A stretch of DNA of 64,000 bases. It comes from Mesorhizobium sp. GTDB lineage: Bacteria; Pseudomonadota; Alphaproteobacteria; Rhizobiales; Rhizobiaceae. Each line of letters opens with the position of its first letter. The stretch's first letter is position 1. The stretch lies in NCBI GenBank assembly GCA_004020315.1, contig SAQG01000001.1, positions 248,001 to 312,000 of the forward strand. Direction: 5' to 3'. Shown in pieces: positions 17,396-25,144 of the stretch. The notes below the pieces were generated by a model. The model did not search any database. It saw nothing but the letters and a program-made list of their open reading frames with translations, and had not been told where the DNA came from. A program made the position numbers and the translations under genes.

Positions 17396-18194
17396 CCTCG
17401 AGCCCAACCGCCTTTCCGCTCGCCAGGATGATCCGGAGCGCCGCCGAAAGTTCGTCCCAAGACAGCCCGCCCGGTACGCGGAAATCGACCGCCGGCATGA
17501 TCGCATCGTCGAGACAATCGGCGTCTAGATGGATGAAGAAGCCGTCGAGTTCCGCCCGCGTCAGGTGGCCAACGGCCGCACGGGCGGCGGCTTCGACGCC
17601 CAGGCGGCGGATGGCGTGGAGATCGTAGGCCATGAGCTCCGCCGGCAAAGGCTGGCTGCCGAACTCGGCCTGGTCCTCGTGGTCGCGAAATGCGAAGGCG
17701 ACAGCGTCCTCGGAGCGCACCAACGGGCGGCGACCCTCCAGGTCGGTCAGCAGCGCCGGCCCGTAGCCGGTGACAAAGGCCAGGTCCATGGACGCGCCCT
17801 CGCTGTTGGGCTCGGCCTCGGGCTGGAAGAAGTCGGCGTGGCCGTCGATAAAGAACAGGCCGTAGCGACCGCGCCGGCGCAGCGCGAGCATCGGACCCAG
17901 CAGGATGGTACAGTCGCCGCCCAGCACCACCGGGAATTCGCCCGCATCCAGTACCTCCTCCACGCCGTCGGCGAGCTTGGGCGACCACGCCGCGATCGCG
18001 TTGGCATTCAGCGTCAGGGTGGCAGGGTCGGGCTTCGGTTCTTTCGGCGGGACGGCCAGCCGCCCGGCACGGCGCGCATGGATGCGTTCGGCGAGGCCCA
18101 GTTCCAGCAGCCGACCGGGCAAGGCCTCAACGCCGTCGGTCTCCAGACCCAGCGAGGATGGCGCTTCAAGGATGGCATAGGGGCGGGTCCGCAT
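17298..18194 (-). CDS. arginase-family (ureohydrolase) protein
   Basis: 298 residues from ATG 18194; the frame is open further upstream but the longer N-terminus has no family resemblance. Family motifs are GGDC (92-95), [10 protein letters not shown] (aspartates and histidine of the binuclear manganese site), [11 protein letters not shown] and [16 protein letters not shown]. The first motif is GGDC where most arginases and agmatinases have GGDH, so one metal ligand is changed from histidine to cysteine. It could hydrolyse a guanidino compound, or it may be a variant with another reaction. It faces the previous gene, whose reading frame overlaps it by 98 bases. Confidence 0.87.
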   Translation of the reverse strand: MRTRPYAILEAPSSLGLETDGVEALPGRLLELGLAERIHARRAGRLAVPPKEPKPDPATLTLNANAIAAWSPKLADGVEEVLDAGEFPVVLGGDCTILLGPMLALRRRGRYGLFFIDGHADFFQPEAEPNSEGASMDLAFVTGYGPALLTDLEGRRPLVRSEDAVAFAFRDHEDQAEFGSQPLPAELMAYDLHAIRRLGVEAAARAAVGHLTRAELDGFFIHLDADCLDDAIMPAVDFRVPGGLSWDELSAALRIILASGKAVGLEVTIYNPRLDEDGSAGRRLADVLAVALGTAAPA

Positions 18195-18507
18195 CAGATG
18201 CTCCAGATATCGCGAACAAGAACCGGCAACGCCGGCGGTCTCTGCTACTAAACGCTTCGCGCCCGAGGCTGTCGGTCTGGCGGCCGCATAAGCGATGCTT
18301 TTGCGGCCAAACTCACGTCGCAGCCGATGTAGCCTCGGGACGCAACATCCCAAATTGCTCTTCTGGCCGCCACACTCTCGACGTTGTCTCCAACACGGCT
18401 GACGGTGTTTTTTCTCGTCAATTCGATCGCGCTGTTTTTCGCCCGAGATCGCACCACTCGGCGGCTGAGACCGAAAGTGGACAAAGCCGAGGAAATTTCA
18501 ACCCGCC
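18195..18507. other. non-coding stretch upstream of the arginase-family gene
   Basis: No recognisable coding remnant. It must contain the arginase promoter. A minus-strand open frame (18248-18484) has no family resemblance. Confidence 0.35.
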
Positions 18508-18716
18508 CAATTCCATTTTGAAGTCAAGGCGCACACGGCCCGCGTCAATGCCGACGACAAGCCGGCCCGCGTGCTTGTCCTTTGCGCGCCGAGTTGCGGC
18601 CTTGATCAGATGTTTGGGGAATTGGACGCCGCGACCGCCGCCGCCACGCCGGAATGGGAGGAGTCGTGGCCATCGCCGCCAAATACGGCGTCACCATCGA
18701 GCCGCCGGCCGCCTGA
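18508..18716 (+). pseudogene. relic of a cupin-domain protein C-terminus
   Basis: The forward strand encodes QFHFEVKAHTARVNADDKPA, RVLVLCAPSCGLDQMFGEL and DAATAAATPEWEE. After a one-base shift near 18664 it continues VVAIAAKYGVTIEPPAA and a stop at 18714-18716. This is the characteristic tail of small single-domain cupin proteins common in Rhizobiales. The N-terminal half with the metal-binding cupin motif 1 is missing, so it is non-functional. Confidence 0.7.
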
Positions 18717-18745
18717 GATGTCGTTCCAGACCGCCAGCGCGTCTG

Positions 18746-19825
18746 TCAGGCTGGAAACAGAAATGCGGCGGCGGGATCGAAAAAAATCTGCTGTCTGCTC
18801 GAGGCGATGCCTTCCTGTGCTTCCGCCATATCGGATGTCGGCCTGACGTCGATCTCCTGGCCGGCGGCCGTGCGCGCGATGACGCGCCGCCGCTCGCCGA
18901 AGAAGGCGGTGTCGATGAACTCGACTGCAAGCCCGGCAGTCGCCGGGCCGGGTCGCAGCCGAAACGCTTCCGGCCGCACCATCAGCCTGGTCTTCTGGCC
19001 ATGGCTGAAGTTCTGATCGATCCTGACGCCCGAGACAACCGAGCCATCGGCCAGGCGGATCGTGGCGGAGCCGTTGACAGTTTCAAGATGCTCGGCCGGC
19101 AGGAAATTGGAATTTCCGATGAAGCTGGCTACGAATTCGCTCCCAGGTCTCAGATAGAGGTCCTCACCGGTGCCGATCTGCTCGATGCGCCCGTCTCGAA
19201 ACAGGGCGATGCGATCCGAAAGATGCAGGGCCTCGTCCTGATCGTGGGTGACGTAAAGGATCGTTACGCCGGTTTCGCGGTGGATGCGCCGTATCTCGGC
19301 CTGGATTTCCTCGCGCAGCTTCTTGTCGAGCGCCGAAAGCGGCTCGTCCATCAGGAGGATCGGCGGGTCGTAGGCGAGCGCCCGGGCAAGCGCCACACGT
19401 TGCTGCTGCCCGCCAGAAAGCGCCCCGGGATATCGGCCGCCGAAACTCTCCAGCCGCACCAGCGACAGCATCTCGGCGACTTTTCGTTTCACCTCGGCTT
19501 CCGGCCGGCGGCGCACGCGCAACGGGAAGGCAACATTCTCGGCGACGGTGAGATGCTGGAACAGCGTGTAGCGCTGGAACACCATGCCGATATTGCGCTT
19601 GTGCGACGGCACCGACAGCAGCGACCTGCCTTCGAGAAGAACGTCGCCGGATGTCGGATGCTGAAAGCCGGCGATCGCGTAGAGCGTCGTCGACTTGCCT
19701 GAGCCGGAAGGGCCGAGAAAGGTCAGGAACTCGCCCTTCGGTATATCGATCGTGACATCGTGCACGGCGACGAAGCTGCCGAACGTCTTGCGCAGGTCGC
19801 GAATGGAGAGGAACGATTCGGTCAT
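18746..19825 (-). CDS. polyamine-type ABC transporter ATPase (PotA-like)
   Basis: 359 residues from ATG 19825; longer starts would run into the permease gene. Walker A is GPSGSGKST (38-46), the signature is LSGGQQQRVALARAL, Walker B is ILLMDEPLSALD, and the H-loop is VTHDQDEAL. A C-terminal TOBE regulatory domain (about 280-355) is present. The start overlaps the stop of the PotC-like permease by 4 bases. It is the last gene of a minus-strand importer operon. The substrate is likely a polyamine or other small cationic compound, by family only. Confidence 0.93.
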   Translation of the reverse strand: MTESFLSIRDLRKTFGSFVAVHDVTIDIPKGEFLTFLGPSGSGKSTTLYAIAGFQHPTSGDVLLEGRSLLSVPSHKRNIGMVFQRYTLFQHLTVAENVAFPLRVRRRPEAEVKRKVAEMLSLVRLESFGGRYPGALSGGQQQRVALARALAYDPPILLMDEPLSALDKKLREEIQAEIRRIHRETGVTILYVTHDQDEALHLSDRIALFRDGRIEQIGTGEDLYLRPGSEFVASFIGNSNFLPAEHLETVNGSATIRLADGSVVSGVRIDQNFSHGQKTRLMVRPEAFRLRPGPATAGLAVEFIDTAFFGERRRVIARTAAGQEIDVRPTSDMAEAQEGIASSRQQIFFDPAAAFLFPA

Positions 19826-20622
19826 TTCGACAATTTCCGCCGAATGAGTGCGGTTACGATCATCAGGCTCAGTGTCAGAAGAACCAGAAGGCTGGAGGCC
19901 GCGGCGATGACCGGGCTGAGATCCTGGCGCAGGCTGCCCCAGATCTTGACCGGCAAGGTCTGCAAGGTGGGGCTGGCCATGAAGATTGCGACCACCACCT
20001 CGTCCCATGAGGCGAGAAAGGCGAAGATCGCCGCCGAGAAGATCTCGATCTTGATGGCCGGCAAGGTAACCCGCAGTTTTGCCTCGAATGGGCTTGCGCC
20101 GCAGACGATCGCCGCATCCTCGATGGATTTGTCAAAACCTTCGAGTGCCGCGGTGATGGGAATAATGGCGAAGGGGAGTGCCAGCACCGTGTGGGCGATG
20201 ATGAAGCCTGCCGTGGTGCCGCCGAGCCCAATCCGCAGGAAGAATGCATAGATGGCGATGGCGAAGACGACGACCGGCAGCACCATTGGCGTCAGCAGAA
20301 GGCCGCGAAGCGTGTTGCGCCCGCGAAACTGTCCCCTGACCAGGGCAAAAGAAGCCAGGAGCCCGATGACGACGGCAAGAATCGCGGCCATGGTGGCAAT
20401 GCGCGCGCTGGTCAGCGCTGCTTCGAGCCAGGCCGGATCGGCGAAGAGCTCCTCATACCATTTCAGCGTCCAGCCGGGCGGCGGAAAAGCCAGCCACCGC
20501 GATGATCCGAACGACAGAAGCACGATGAAGATCACCGGCAGCAGCAGAAACGCGGCAACCAGGCCGGTGAAGCCCAGAAGTGCCGTACGCAGCCCGCCCA
20601 GCCGGTCGTAGTCGAGCAGCAT
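19822..20622 (-). CDS. ABC transporter permease, PotC-like
   Basis: 266 residues with six membrane helices (for example GFTGLVAAFLLLPVIFIVLL and GLLLTPMVLPVVVFAIAIYA) and the cytoplasmic EAA loop IEDAAIVCGASPFEAKLRVT. It is separated from the PotB-like gene by a single base and overlaps the ATPase gene by 4. It forms the channel with the PotB-like subunit. Confidence 0.93.
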   Translation of the reverse strand: MLLDYDRLGGLRTALLGFTGLVAAFLLLPVIFIVLLSFGSSRWLAFPPPGWTLKWYEELFADPAWLEAALTSARIATMAAILAVVIGLLASFALVRGQFRGRNTLRGLLLTPMVLPVVVFAIAIYAFFLRIGLGGTTAGFIIAHTVLALPFAIIPITAALEGFDKSIEDAAIVCGASPFEAKLRVTLPAIKIEIFSAAIFAFLASWDEVVVAIFMASPTLQTLPVKIWGSLRQDLSPVIAAASSLLVLLTLSLMIVTALIRRKLSK

Positions 20623-20623
20623 C

Positions 20624-21484
20624 TCAGATGCCTCCTGTCATGCGCTTGGCGCCGACGAGGCGCAGTTGCAGCGCGTAGAGTGCCATGGTCACCACAAGCA
20701 GGATGAAAGCCGCCGCGCTTCCGAGCCCCCAATTGAGCAAGGACTGGATCATCTGAGCGATCATCGCGGCGAGCATCATGTTGGAGGTGCCGCCGAGCAG
20801 CGTCGGTGTCACGAAATAGCCGAGCGACATGACGAAAACCATCAGGCCGCCTGCAGCGATGCCCGGGAGTGACAATGGCAGCAGGATACGGCGGAAGGCC
20901 TCGAGGGGACTCGCACCGCACAGAGCGGCGGCGCGCAGCGTCATCGGATCGATGGCGCGCAGGGTTCCGACCAGTGGCAGTATCATGAAGGGCAGCATGA
21001 TGTAGACCATGCCGATGGTAACGCCGGTCAGGTTGTTGATCAGCGGCAGCGGCTGGCTGATCAGGCCGATATCCATCAGCGTCCGGTTGATGACACCGGT
21101 GCGTTGAAGCAGCACCATCCAGGCATAGGTGCGGGTGAGCAGATTGGTCCACATCGACAGGATGATGATGCCGAAGACGATCGAGCCGAGGGTGGGCGGC
21201 ATGATCGCCAGCATCCAGGCGACTGGAAACGCCACGATGACGGTAACGGCCGTGACGACGGTGGCGACCAGAAAGGTGTTGAAGAAGACCCGCGCATAGG
21301 TGCCGTCGCCAAACAGGGTGGCGTAGTTCTGCAGGCCCGGTACGGGTTCGGTCACGCTGCGCAACAGCAACGCAACGACCGGCACCACGAAGAACAGGAT
21401 GATAAGGATCAGCGCCGGCAAGGCGCCGCCGATGCCATCTGGCCTTCGGAAGATTGATGGTCGATGAAGCAAATTGCCCGACAT
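20624..21484 (-). CDS. ABC transporter permease, PotB-like
   Basis: 286 residues with an N-terminal helix (LPALILIILFFVVPVVALLL), further helices and the EAA loop MTLRAAALCGASPLEAFRRI. It is the first permease after the binding-protein gene, from which it is separated by 67 bases holding a strong hairpin (21506-21531). Confidence 0.93.
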   Translation of the reverse strand: MSGNLLHRPSIFRRPDGIGGALPALILIILFFVVPVVALLLRSVTEPVPGLQNYATLFGDGTYARVFFNTFLVATVVTAVTVIVAFPVAWMLAIMPPTLGSIVFGIIILSMWTNLLTRTYAWMVLLQRTGVINRTLMDIGLISQPLPLINNLTGVTIGMVYIMLPFMILPLVGTLRAIDPMTLRAAALCGASPLEAFRRILLPLSLPGIAAGGLMVFVMSLGYFVTPTLLGGTSNMMLAAMIAQMIQSLLNWGLGSAAAFILLVVTMALYALQLRLVGAKRMTGGI

Positions 21485-21505
21485 GGCGGTGATCCCGTCA
21501 GATTA

Positions 21506-21531
21506 GGCGGGACGCCTTGCAGGGTCCCGCC
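21506..21531 (-). promoter_or_regulatory. intercistronic hairpin between binding-protein and permease genes
   Basis: GGCGGGAC and GTCCCGCC pair perfectly over 8 GC-rich bases around a 10-base loop. There is no T-run on the minus strand, so it is not a complete intrinsic terminator. In ABC operons, such hairpins after the binding-protein gene protect the upstream mRNA and lower expression of the permeases. That role is inferred here. Confidence 0.6.
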
Positions 21532-21551
21532 GGTTCATGTGAAATCAGCGG

Positions 21552-22556
21552 CTATTTGGCTTGCCAAGCGTACCAGCGCTCAGCGATCTTATCGCGGTTT
21601 TCGGCCCAGTAGTTCATGTCGAGGTTGATCTGCCCGTCGACATAGGCGTCCGGCAGCGACTTGACGACATCGGCCGGCATTTCGGCTTTGGCTGCCGTGT
21701 TGATGGGGGCATAGCCGCTTGCTTCAGCAAACATCGCTTGGCTTTTCGGGCTTGTTGCAGCGGCCAGGAATTTCATCGCGCTCGCCTTGTTCTTCGAACC
21801 CTTGGGGATGACGAGTACGTCGGCAGCAGTCATGTTCTGATTCCAGGATACGCCGACATCGGCACCGTCCTGCTCGAGGGCGAAGACACGTCCGTTCCAG
21901 AGCTGCCCGAAGGCTGCTTCACCGGAGGCGATCAGCTGTTGCGACTGCGCGCCGCTGTCCCACCAGACGATTTCCGATTTGATCGTGTCGAGTTTCTTGA
22001 ACGCTCGGTCGAGGTCGAGCGGATAGAGCTTGTCTGCCGGCACGCCGTCGGCCAGCAGCGCGATTTCGATGATGCCTGGCGCCGACCATTTATAGAACGT
22101 GCGCTTTCCGGGAAATTTCGTCTGGTCGAACATGTCGGCCCAGCCCGTCGGCTCGCCCGACACGGCGCCTTTGTTCCAGGCAAGAACGAAGGAGTAGTAG
22201 AAGCTGCCGACCGCATGATCGGTGGTGAAGCGAGGATCGAGATCGGCTTTCGGCACGACGTTGAAATCGATCGGCTCCAGCAGGCCGTCCTTAGCGGCTT
22301 TGATGGCGAAATCCATTTCCACATCGACGACATCCCAGGCGACACTGCCGCCTTCCACCATGGCCTTCAGCTTACCGTAGTCCGTCGGGCCGTCCTGCAG
22401 GACCTTGATGCCGGAACTCGCTTCGAACGGAGCAGCCCAGGATTTGGTCTGCGCCTCCTGGGTGGTTCCGCCCCAGCTGGTGAACACCATTTCATCGGCG
22501 TGCGCGGCAGTGGCTGCCAAGAGTCCGGCAAGGATGCCGGTCAAAATCAGTTTCAC
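21552..22556 (-). CDS. polyamine-type ABC transporter substrate-binding protein (PotD/PotF-like)
   Basis: 334 residues from a GTG start (complement of 22554-22556) with AGAGGAG upstream. The signal peptide is KLILTGILAGLLAATAAHAD. The mature protein starts EMVFTSWGGTTQEAQ, and the motifs WDVVDVEMDFAIKAAKDGLL and VGVSWNQNMTAADVLVIPKG fit family-1/PotD-type binding proteins. It is 63 bases downstream of the aldehyde dehydrogenase gene and co-directional with the catabolic genes, so the imported compound is probably the substrate of the monooxygenase module. Confidence 0.92.
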   Translation of the reverse strand: MKLILTGILAGLLAATAAHADEMVFTSWGGTTQEAQTKSWAAPFEASSGIKVLQDGPTDYGKLKAMVEGGSVAWDVVDVEMDFAIKAAKDGLLEPIDFNVVPKADLDPRFTTDHAVGSFYYSFVLAWNKGAVSGEPTGWADMFDQTKFPGKRTFYKWSAPGIIEIALLADGVPADKLYPLDLDRAFKKLDTIKSEIVWWDSGAQSQQLIASGEAAFGQLWNGRVFALEQDGADVGVSWNQNMTAADVLVIPKGSKNKASAMKFLAAATSPKSQAMFAEASGYAPINTAAKAEMPADVVKSLPDAYVDGQINLDMNYWAENRDKIAERWYAWQAK

Positions 22557-22619
22557 GTCATTCTCCTCTGTTGGTTGCTTGGTTTCTTGTTATGAAATTG
22601 CGCGATCGCGGCGCTGCCC

Positions 22620-24095
22620 TCACCGCATGACGAACGGATCCGGGATCGGCTCGTCGGATATGCGTATCCAGACGGATTTCGAGCGCGTGTAATCGCGGAT
22701 GGCGTCAAGTCCGCCCTCACGGCCGAGTCCCGACTGACCATAGCCGCCGAACGGCACGAGCGGCGAAACCGCGCGGTATGTGTTGACCCAGACGACGCCG
22801 GCATGGATGTCGCGCGCCATGCGGTGCGCCCTGGCGAGATTGGTGGTGAATACGCCCGAGGCCAGGCCGAACGGCGTATCGTTGGCAAGCGCCAGGGCTT
22901 CGGCTTCCGTGTCGAAGGCGAGAACGCTGAGCACCGGACCGAACAATTCCTCCCGGACGCAGGGCAGCGCTGAATCCTCGGCATCGATGATGGTCGGTGC
23001 GTAGTAGAAGCCGTGCGGATGATCGTCGGGCCTTTTTCCGCCGGTGACCAGCGTCCCGCCATTGGCGAGGCTCTCGGCAACGATGTTCTCGATCCATTCC
23101 CGCTGGCGTGGCGTTGCCAGCGGCCCCATTTCGGTGGCCGGATCCTGCGGATCGCCGATTCTGATGGCCTCGGCCTTGTGCTTCAGCCTGTCCAGGAACT
23201 CGCCTTTTATCGAACGCTCGACAAGCAGCCGCGAGCCGGCGACACAGCTTTGTCCAGACGCCGCGAAAATCCCGGCCACGACCGCGTTGGCCGCACTGTC
23301 CAGGTCTGCGTCGGCGAAAACGACAACCGGGCTTTTCCCGCCCAGCTCCAGTGTCGTGTAGGCGAGATTTTCCGCTGTGTTGCGGACGACCTCGCGAGCT
23401 GTCGAAGGGCCACCGGTGAAGGCGACGCGTGAAACCAGCGGGTGACTTGTCAGGCGGCGGCCGCAATCGTGCCCGAATCCAGTCAGTACGTTGACGCTTC
23501 CGGCGGGAAATCCGGCCTCGTGAACGAGTTCGGCGAAGGCCAGCAGCGGCGCTGGGCCGTCCTCCGAGGCTTTCAGGACGACCGTGCAGCCGGCGGCCAA
23601 TGCCGGGCCGAGCTTGACGGCCGAAAGGAAGAGCTGCGAATTCCATGGCACGACGGCAGCGACGACACCGATCGGCTCGCGCCGGATGGTGACGTCCATA
23701 TCGGCCTTGTCGATAGGCACATGCGAGCCTTCATGCTTGTCGGCAAGCCCGCCATAGTAGCGGTAATAGTCGCCGACATAGGCGATCTGGGCGCGGGTCT
23801 CGCGGATGATCTTGCCGGTGTCGCGCGTCTCCAATTCGGCCAGGCGGCCGGCATTGGCGACGACCAGGTCGCCGAGGCGCACCAGCAACTTGCCGCGCGC
23901 CGTCGCCGTCAGCGAGGCCCACGCGGCGGAGCGCAAAGTCCGGTGCGCGGCCTCGACGACGCGGTCGACATCGGCTTCGGTTGCGGCGGGCATCGTCGCC
24001 CAGGGCGCTCCGGTGGACGGATCGGTGCTTTCGAAGGTGGCTGTGGGTGTATCGAACGCCCCATCTATGAAGTTCCTGAAGGCCACAAGGGTCAT
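22620..24095 (-). CDS. NAD(P)-dependent aldehyde dehydrogenase
   Basis: 491 residues, full length for the family. Visible are the Rossmann segment IGVVAAVVPWNSQLFLSAVK, the general-base glutamate in LELGGKSPVVVFAD, the nucleophile cysteine in FAASGQSCVAGSRL, and the C-terminal PFGGYGQSGLGREGG. It oxidises an aldehyde to the carboxylic acid. Its ATG overlaps the stop of the monooxygenase gene (ATGA), which implies translational coupling: the monooxygenase product may be, or become, the aldehyde. Confidence 0.94.
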   Translation of the reverse strand: MTLVAFRNFIDGAFDTPTATFESTDPSTGAPWATMPAATEADVDRVVEAAHRTLRSAAWASLTATARGKLLVRLGDLVVANAGRLAELETRDTGKIIRETRAQIAYVGDYYRYYGGLADKHEGSHVPIDKADMDVTIRREPIGVVAAVVPWNSQLFLSAVKLGPALAAGCTVVLKASEDGPAPLLAFAELVHEAGFPAGSVNVLTGFGHDCGRRLTSHPLVSRVAFTGGPSTAREVVRNTAENLAYTTLELGGKSPVVVFADADLDSAANAVVAGIFAASGQSCVAGSRLLVERSIKGEFLDRLKHKAEAIRIGDPQDPATEMGPLATPRQREWIENIVAESLANGGTLVTGGKRPDDHPHGFYYAPTIIDAEDSALPCVREELFGPVLSVLAFDTEAEALALANDTPFGLASGVFTTNLARAHRMARDIHAGVVWVNTYRAVSPLVPFGGYGQSGLGREGGLDAIRDYTRSKSVWIRISDEPIPDPFVMR

Positions 24096-25144
24096 TGCGG
24101 CCTCCCATGCCCGAAGGCCGGCATCACCTTGTCGACAAACAGCTGCAGGGATTTTTTCTTGCGCTCGTGTGGCAGGCCGCTGTCGATCCAGATCGAATAT
24201 TGGTCGTAGCCGAGCGCCTCGTATGCTTTCAGCCGGGTGACCACCTCTTCAGCTTCGCCGATAACCAGGTTCTGTCGGATTTTATCCGGCGCGTATTGCG
24301 GCATGGTCGCAATCTCGTCGTCGGTGAGCGCTTCCAATATGCCTTGGCGAACAGGCTTCTTGTTCTGGAACCACGCGCCGAACTGGCAGTAGAACAGCGA
24401 CAGGTCCTTCGTCAGCTGCTCCGCATCGGCGGCGTCTTCGGCAACGAATGTGTGCATCAGCAGCATGATGTCGGGGCGGGCCATGTCTGGATGCGCCGCG
24501 CACGCCGCGTTGAAGCGCTCCATCAGGCTGGTGACTTCGCCATCGCCGGAGGCGAGCGGCGTCACCTGGACGTTGCAGCCGTTGGACACGGCGAAGTCGT
24601 GCGAGTTCGGATCGCGCGCCGCCACCCAGATCGGCGGGTGCGGTTTTTGCACCGGCTTGGGCGACGAGGTGGTGGAAGGAAACGACCAGAATTCCCCGGA
24701 CATCCCGAAGTCGCCTTCCCAGAGGCCCTTGATGGCGGGGATGATCTCGCGCATGCGCTGGCCGGCGCCCCAGGCGTCGAGCCCAGGGAACAGGCGTTGG
24801 TATTCGTAGCTGTAGGCGCCGCGCGCGATGCCGATGTCGAGCCGGCCGCCTGTGATGACATCGGTCATGGCTGCTTCGCCGGCGAGCTTGATCGGATGCC
24901 AGAACGGCGCGACGACGGTTCCTGTGCCGAGCCGGATGCGCTTCGTCCTGGCGCCGAGATAGGCGATGTTGATGAACGGGTTGGGCGAGATGGTGAATTC
25001 CATGCCGTGGTGCTCGCCGATCCAGGCCGTCTCGAAGCCTGCCGCCTCGGCCATCAGGACCAGTTCCTCAAGCTCGTCGATGAGCTCGGCATGCGGCTTT
25101 GCCGGGTCCGAGCGTTCCATATGGACGAAGAGCGAGAACTTCAT
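24092..25144 (-). CDS. luciferase-like (LLM) flavin-dependent monooxygenase
   Basis: 350 residues. The N-terminus MKFSLFVHMERSDP and motifs FETAWIGEHHGMEFTISPNP, RLGTGTVVAPFWHP and LDIGIARGAYSYEYQRLFPG match bacterial LLM-class oxidoreductases, which use reduced FMN and O2. It overlaps by 4 bases with both neighbours: the aldehyde dehydrogenase, and a fusion that contains a flavin reductase able to supply FMNH2. The substrate is unknown; homologues act on ring nitrogen compounds, sulfonates, amines and alkanes. Confidence 0.92.
   Translation of the reverse strand: MKFSLFVHMERSDPAKPHAELIDELEELVLMAEAAGFETAWIGEHHGMEFTISPNPFINIAYLGARTKRIRLGTGTVVAPFWHPIKLAGEAAMTDVITGGRLDIGIARGAYSYEYQRLFPGLDAWGAGQRMREIIPAIKGLWEGDFGMSGEFWSFPSTTSSPKPVQKPHPPIWVAARDPNSHDFAVSNGCNVQVTPLASGDGEVTSLMERFNAACAAHPDMARPDIMLLMHTFVAEDAADAEQLTKDLSLFYCQFGAWFQNKKPVRQGILEALTDDEIATMPQYAPDKIRQNLVIGEAEEVVTRLKAYEALGYDQYSIWIDSGLPHERKKKSLQLFVDKVMPAFGHGRPQ

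Noticed and set aside
18158..19702. 514-codon plus-strand frame over the PotA-like ATPase
   Set aside because: Antisense shadow; Walker A, signature and Walker B are on the minus strand. Only the short cupin relic at 18508-18716 is accepted on the plus strand.
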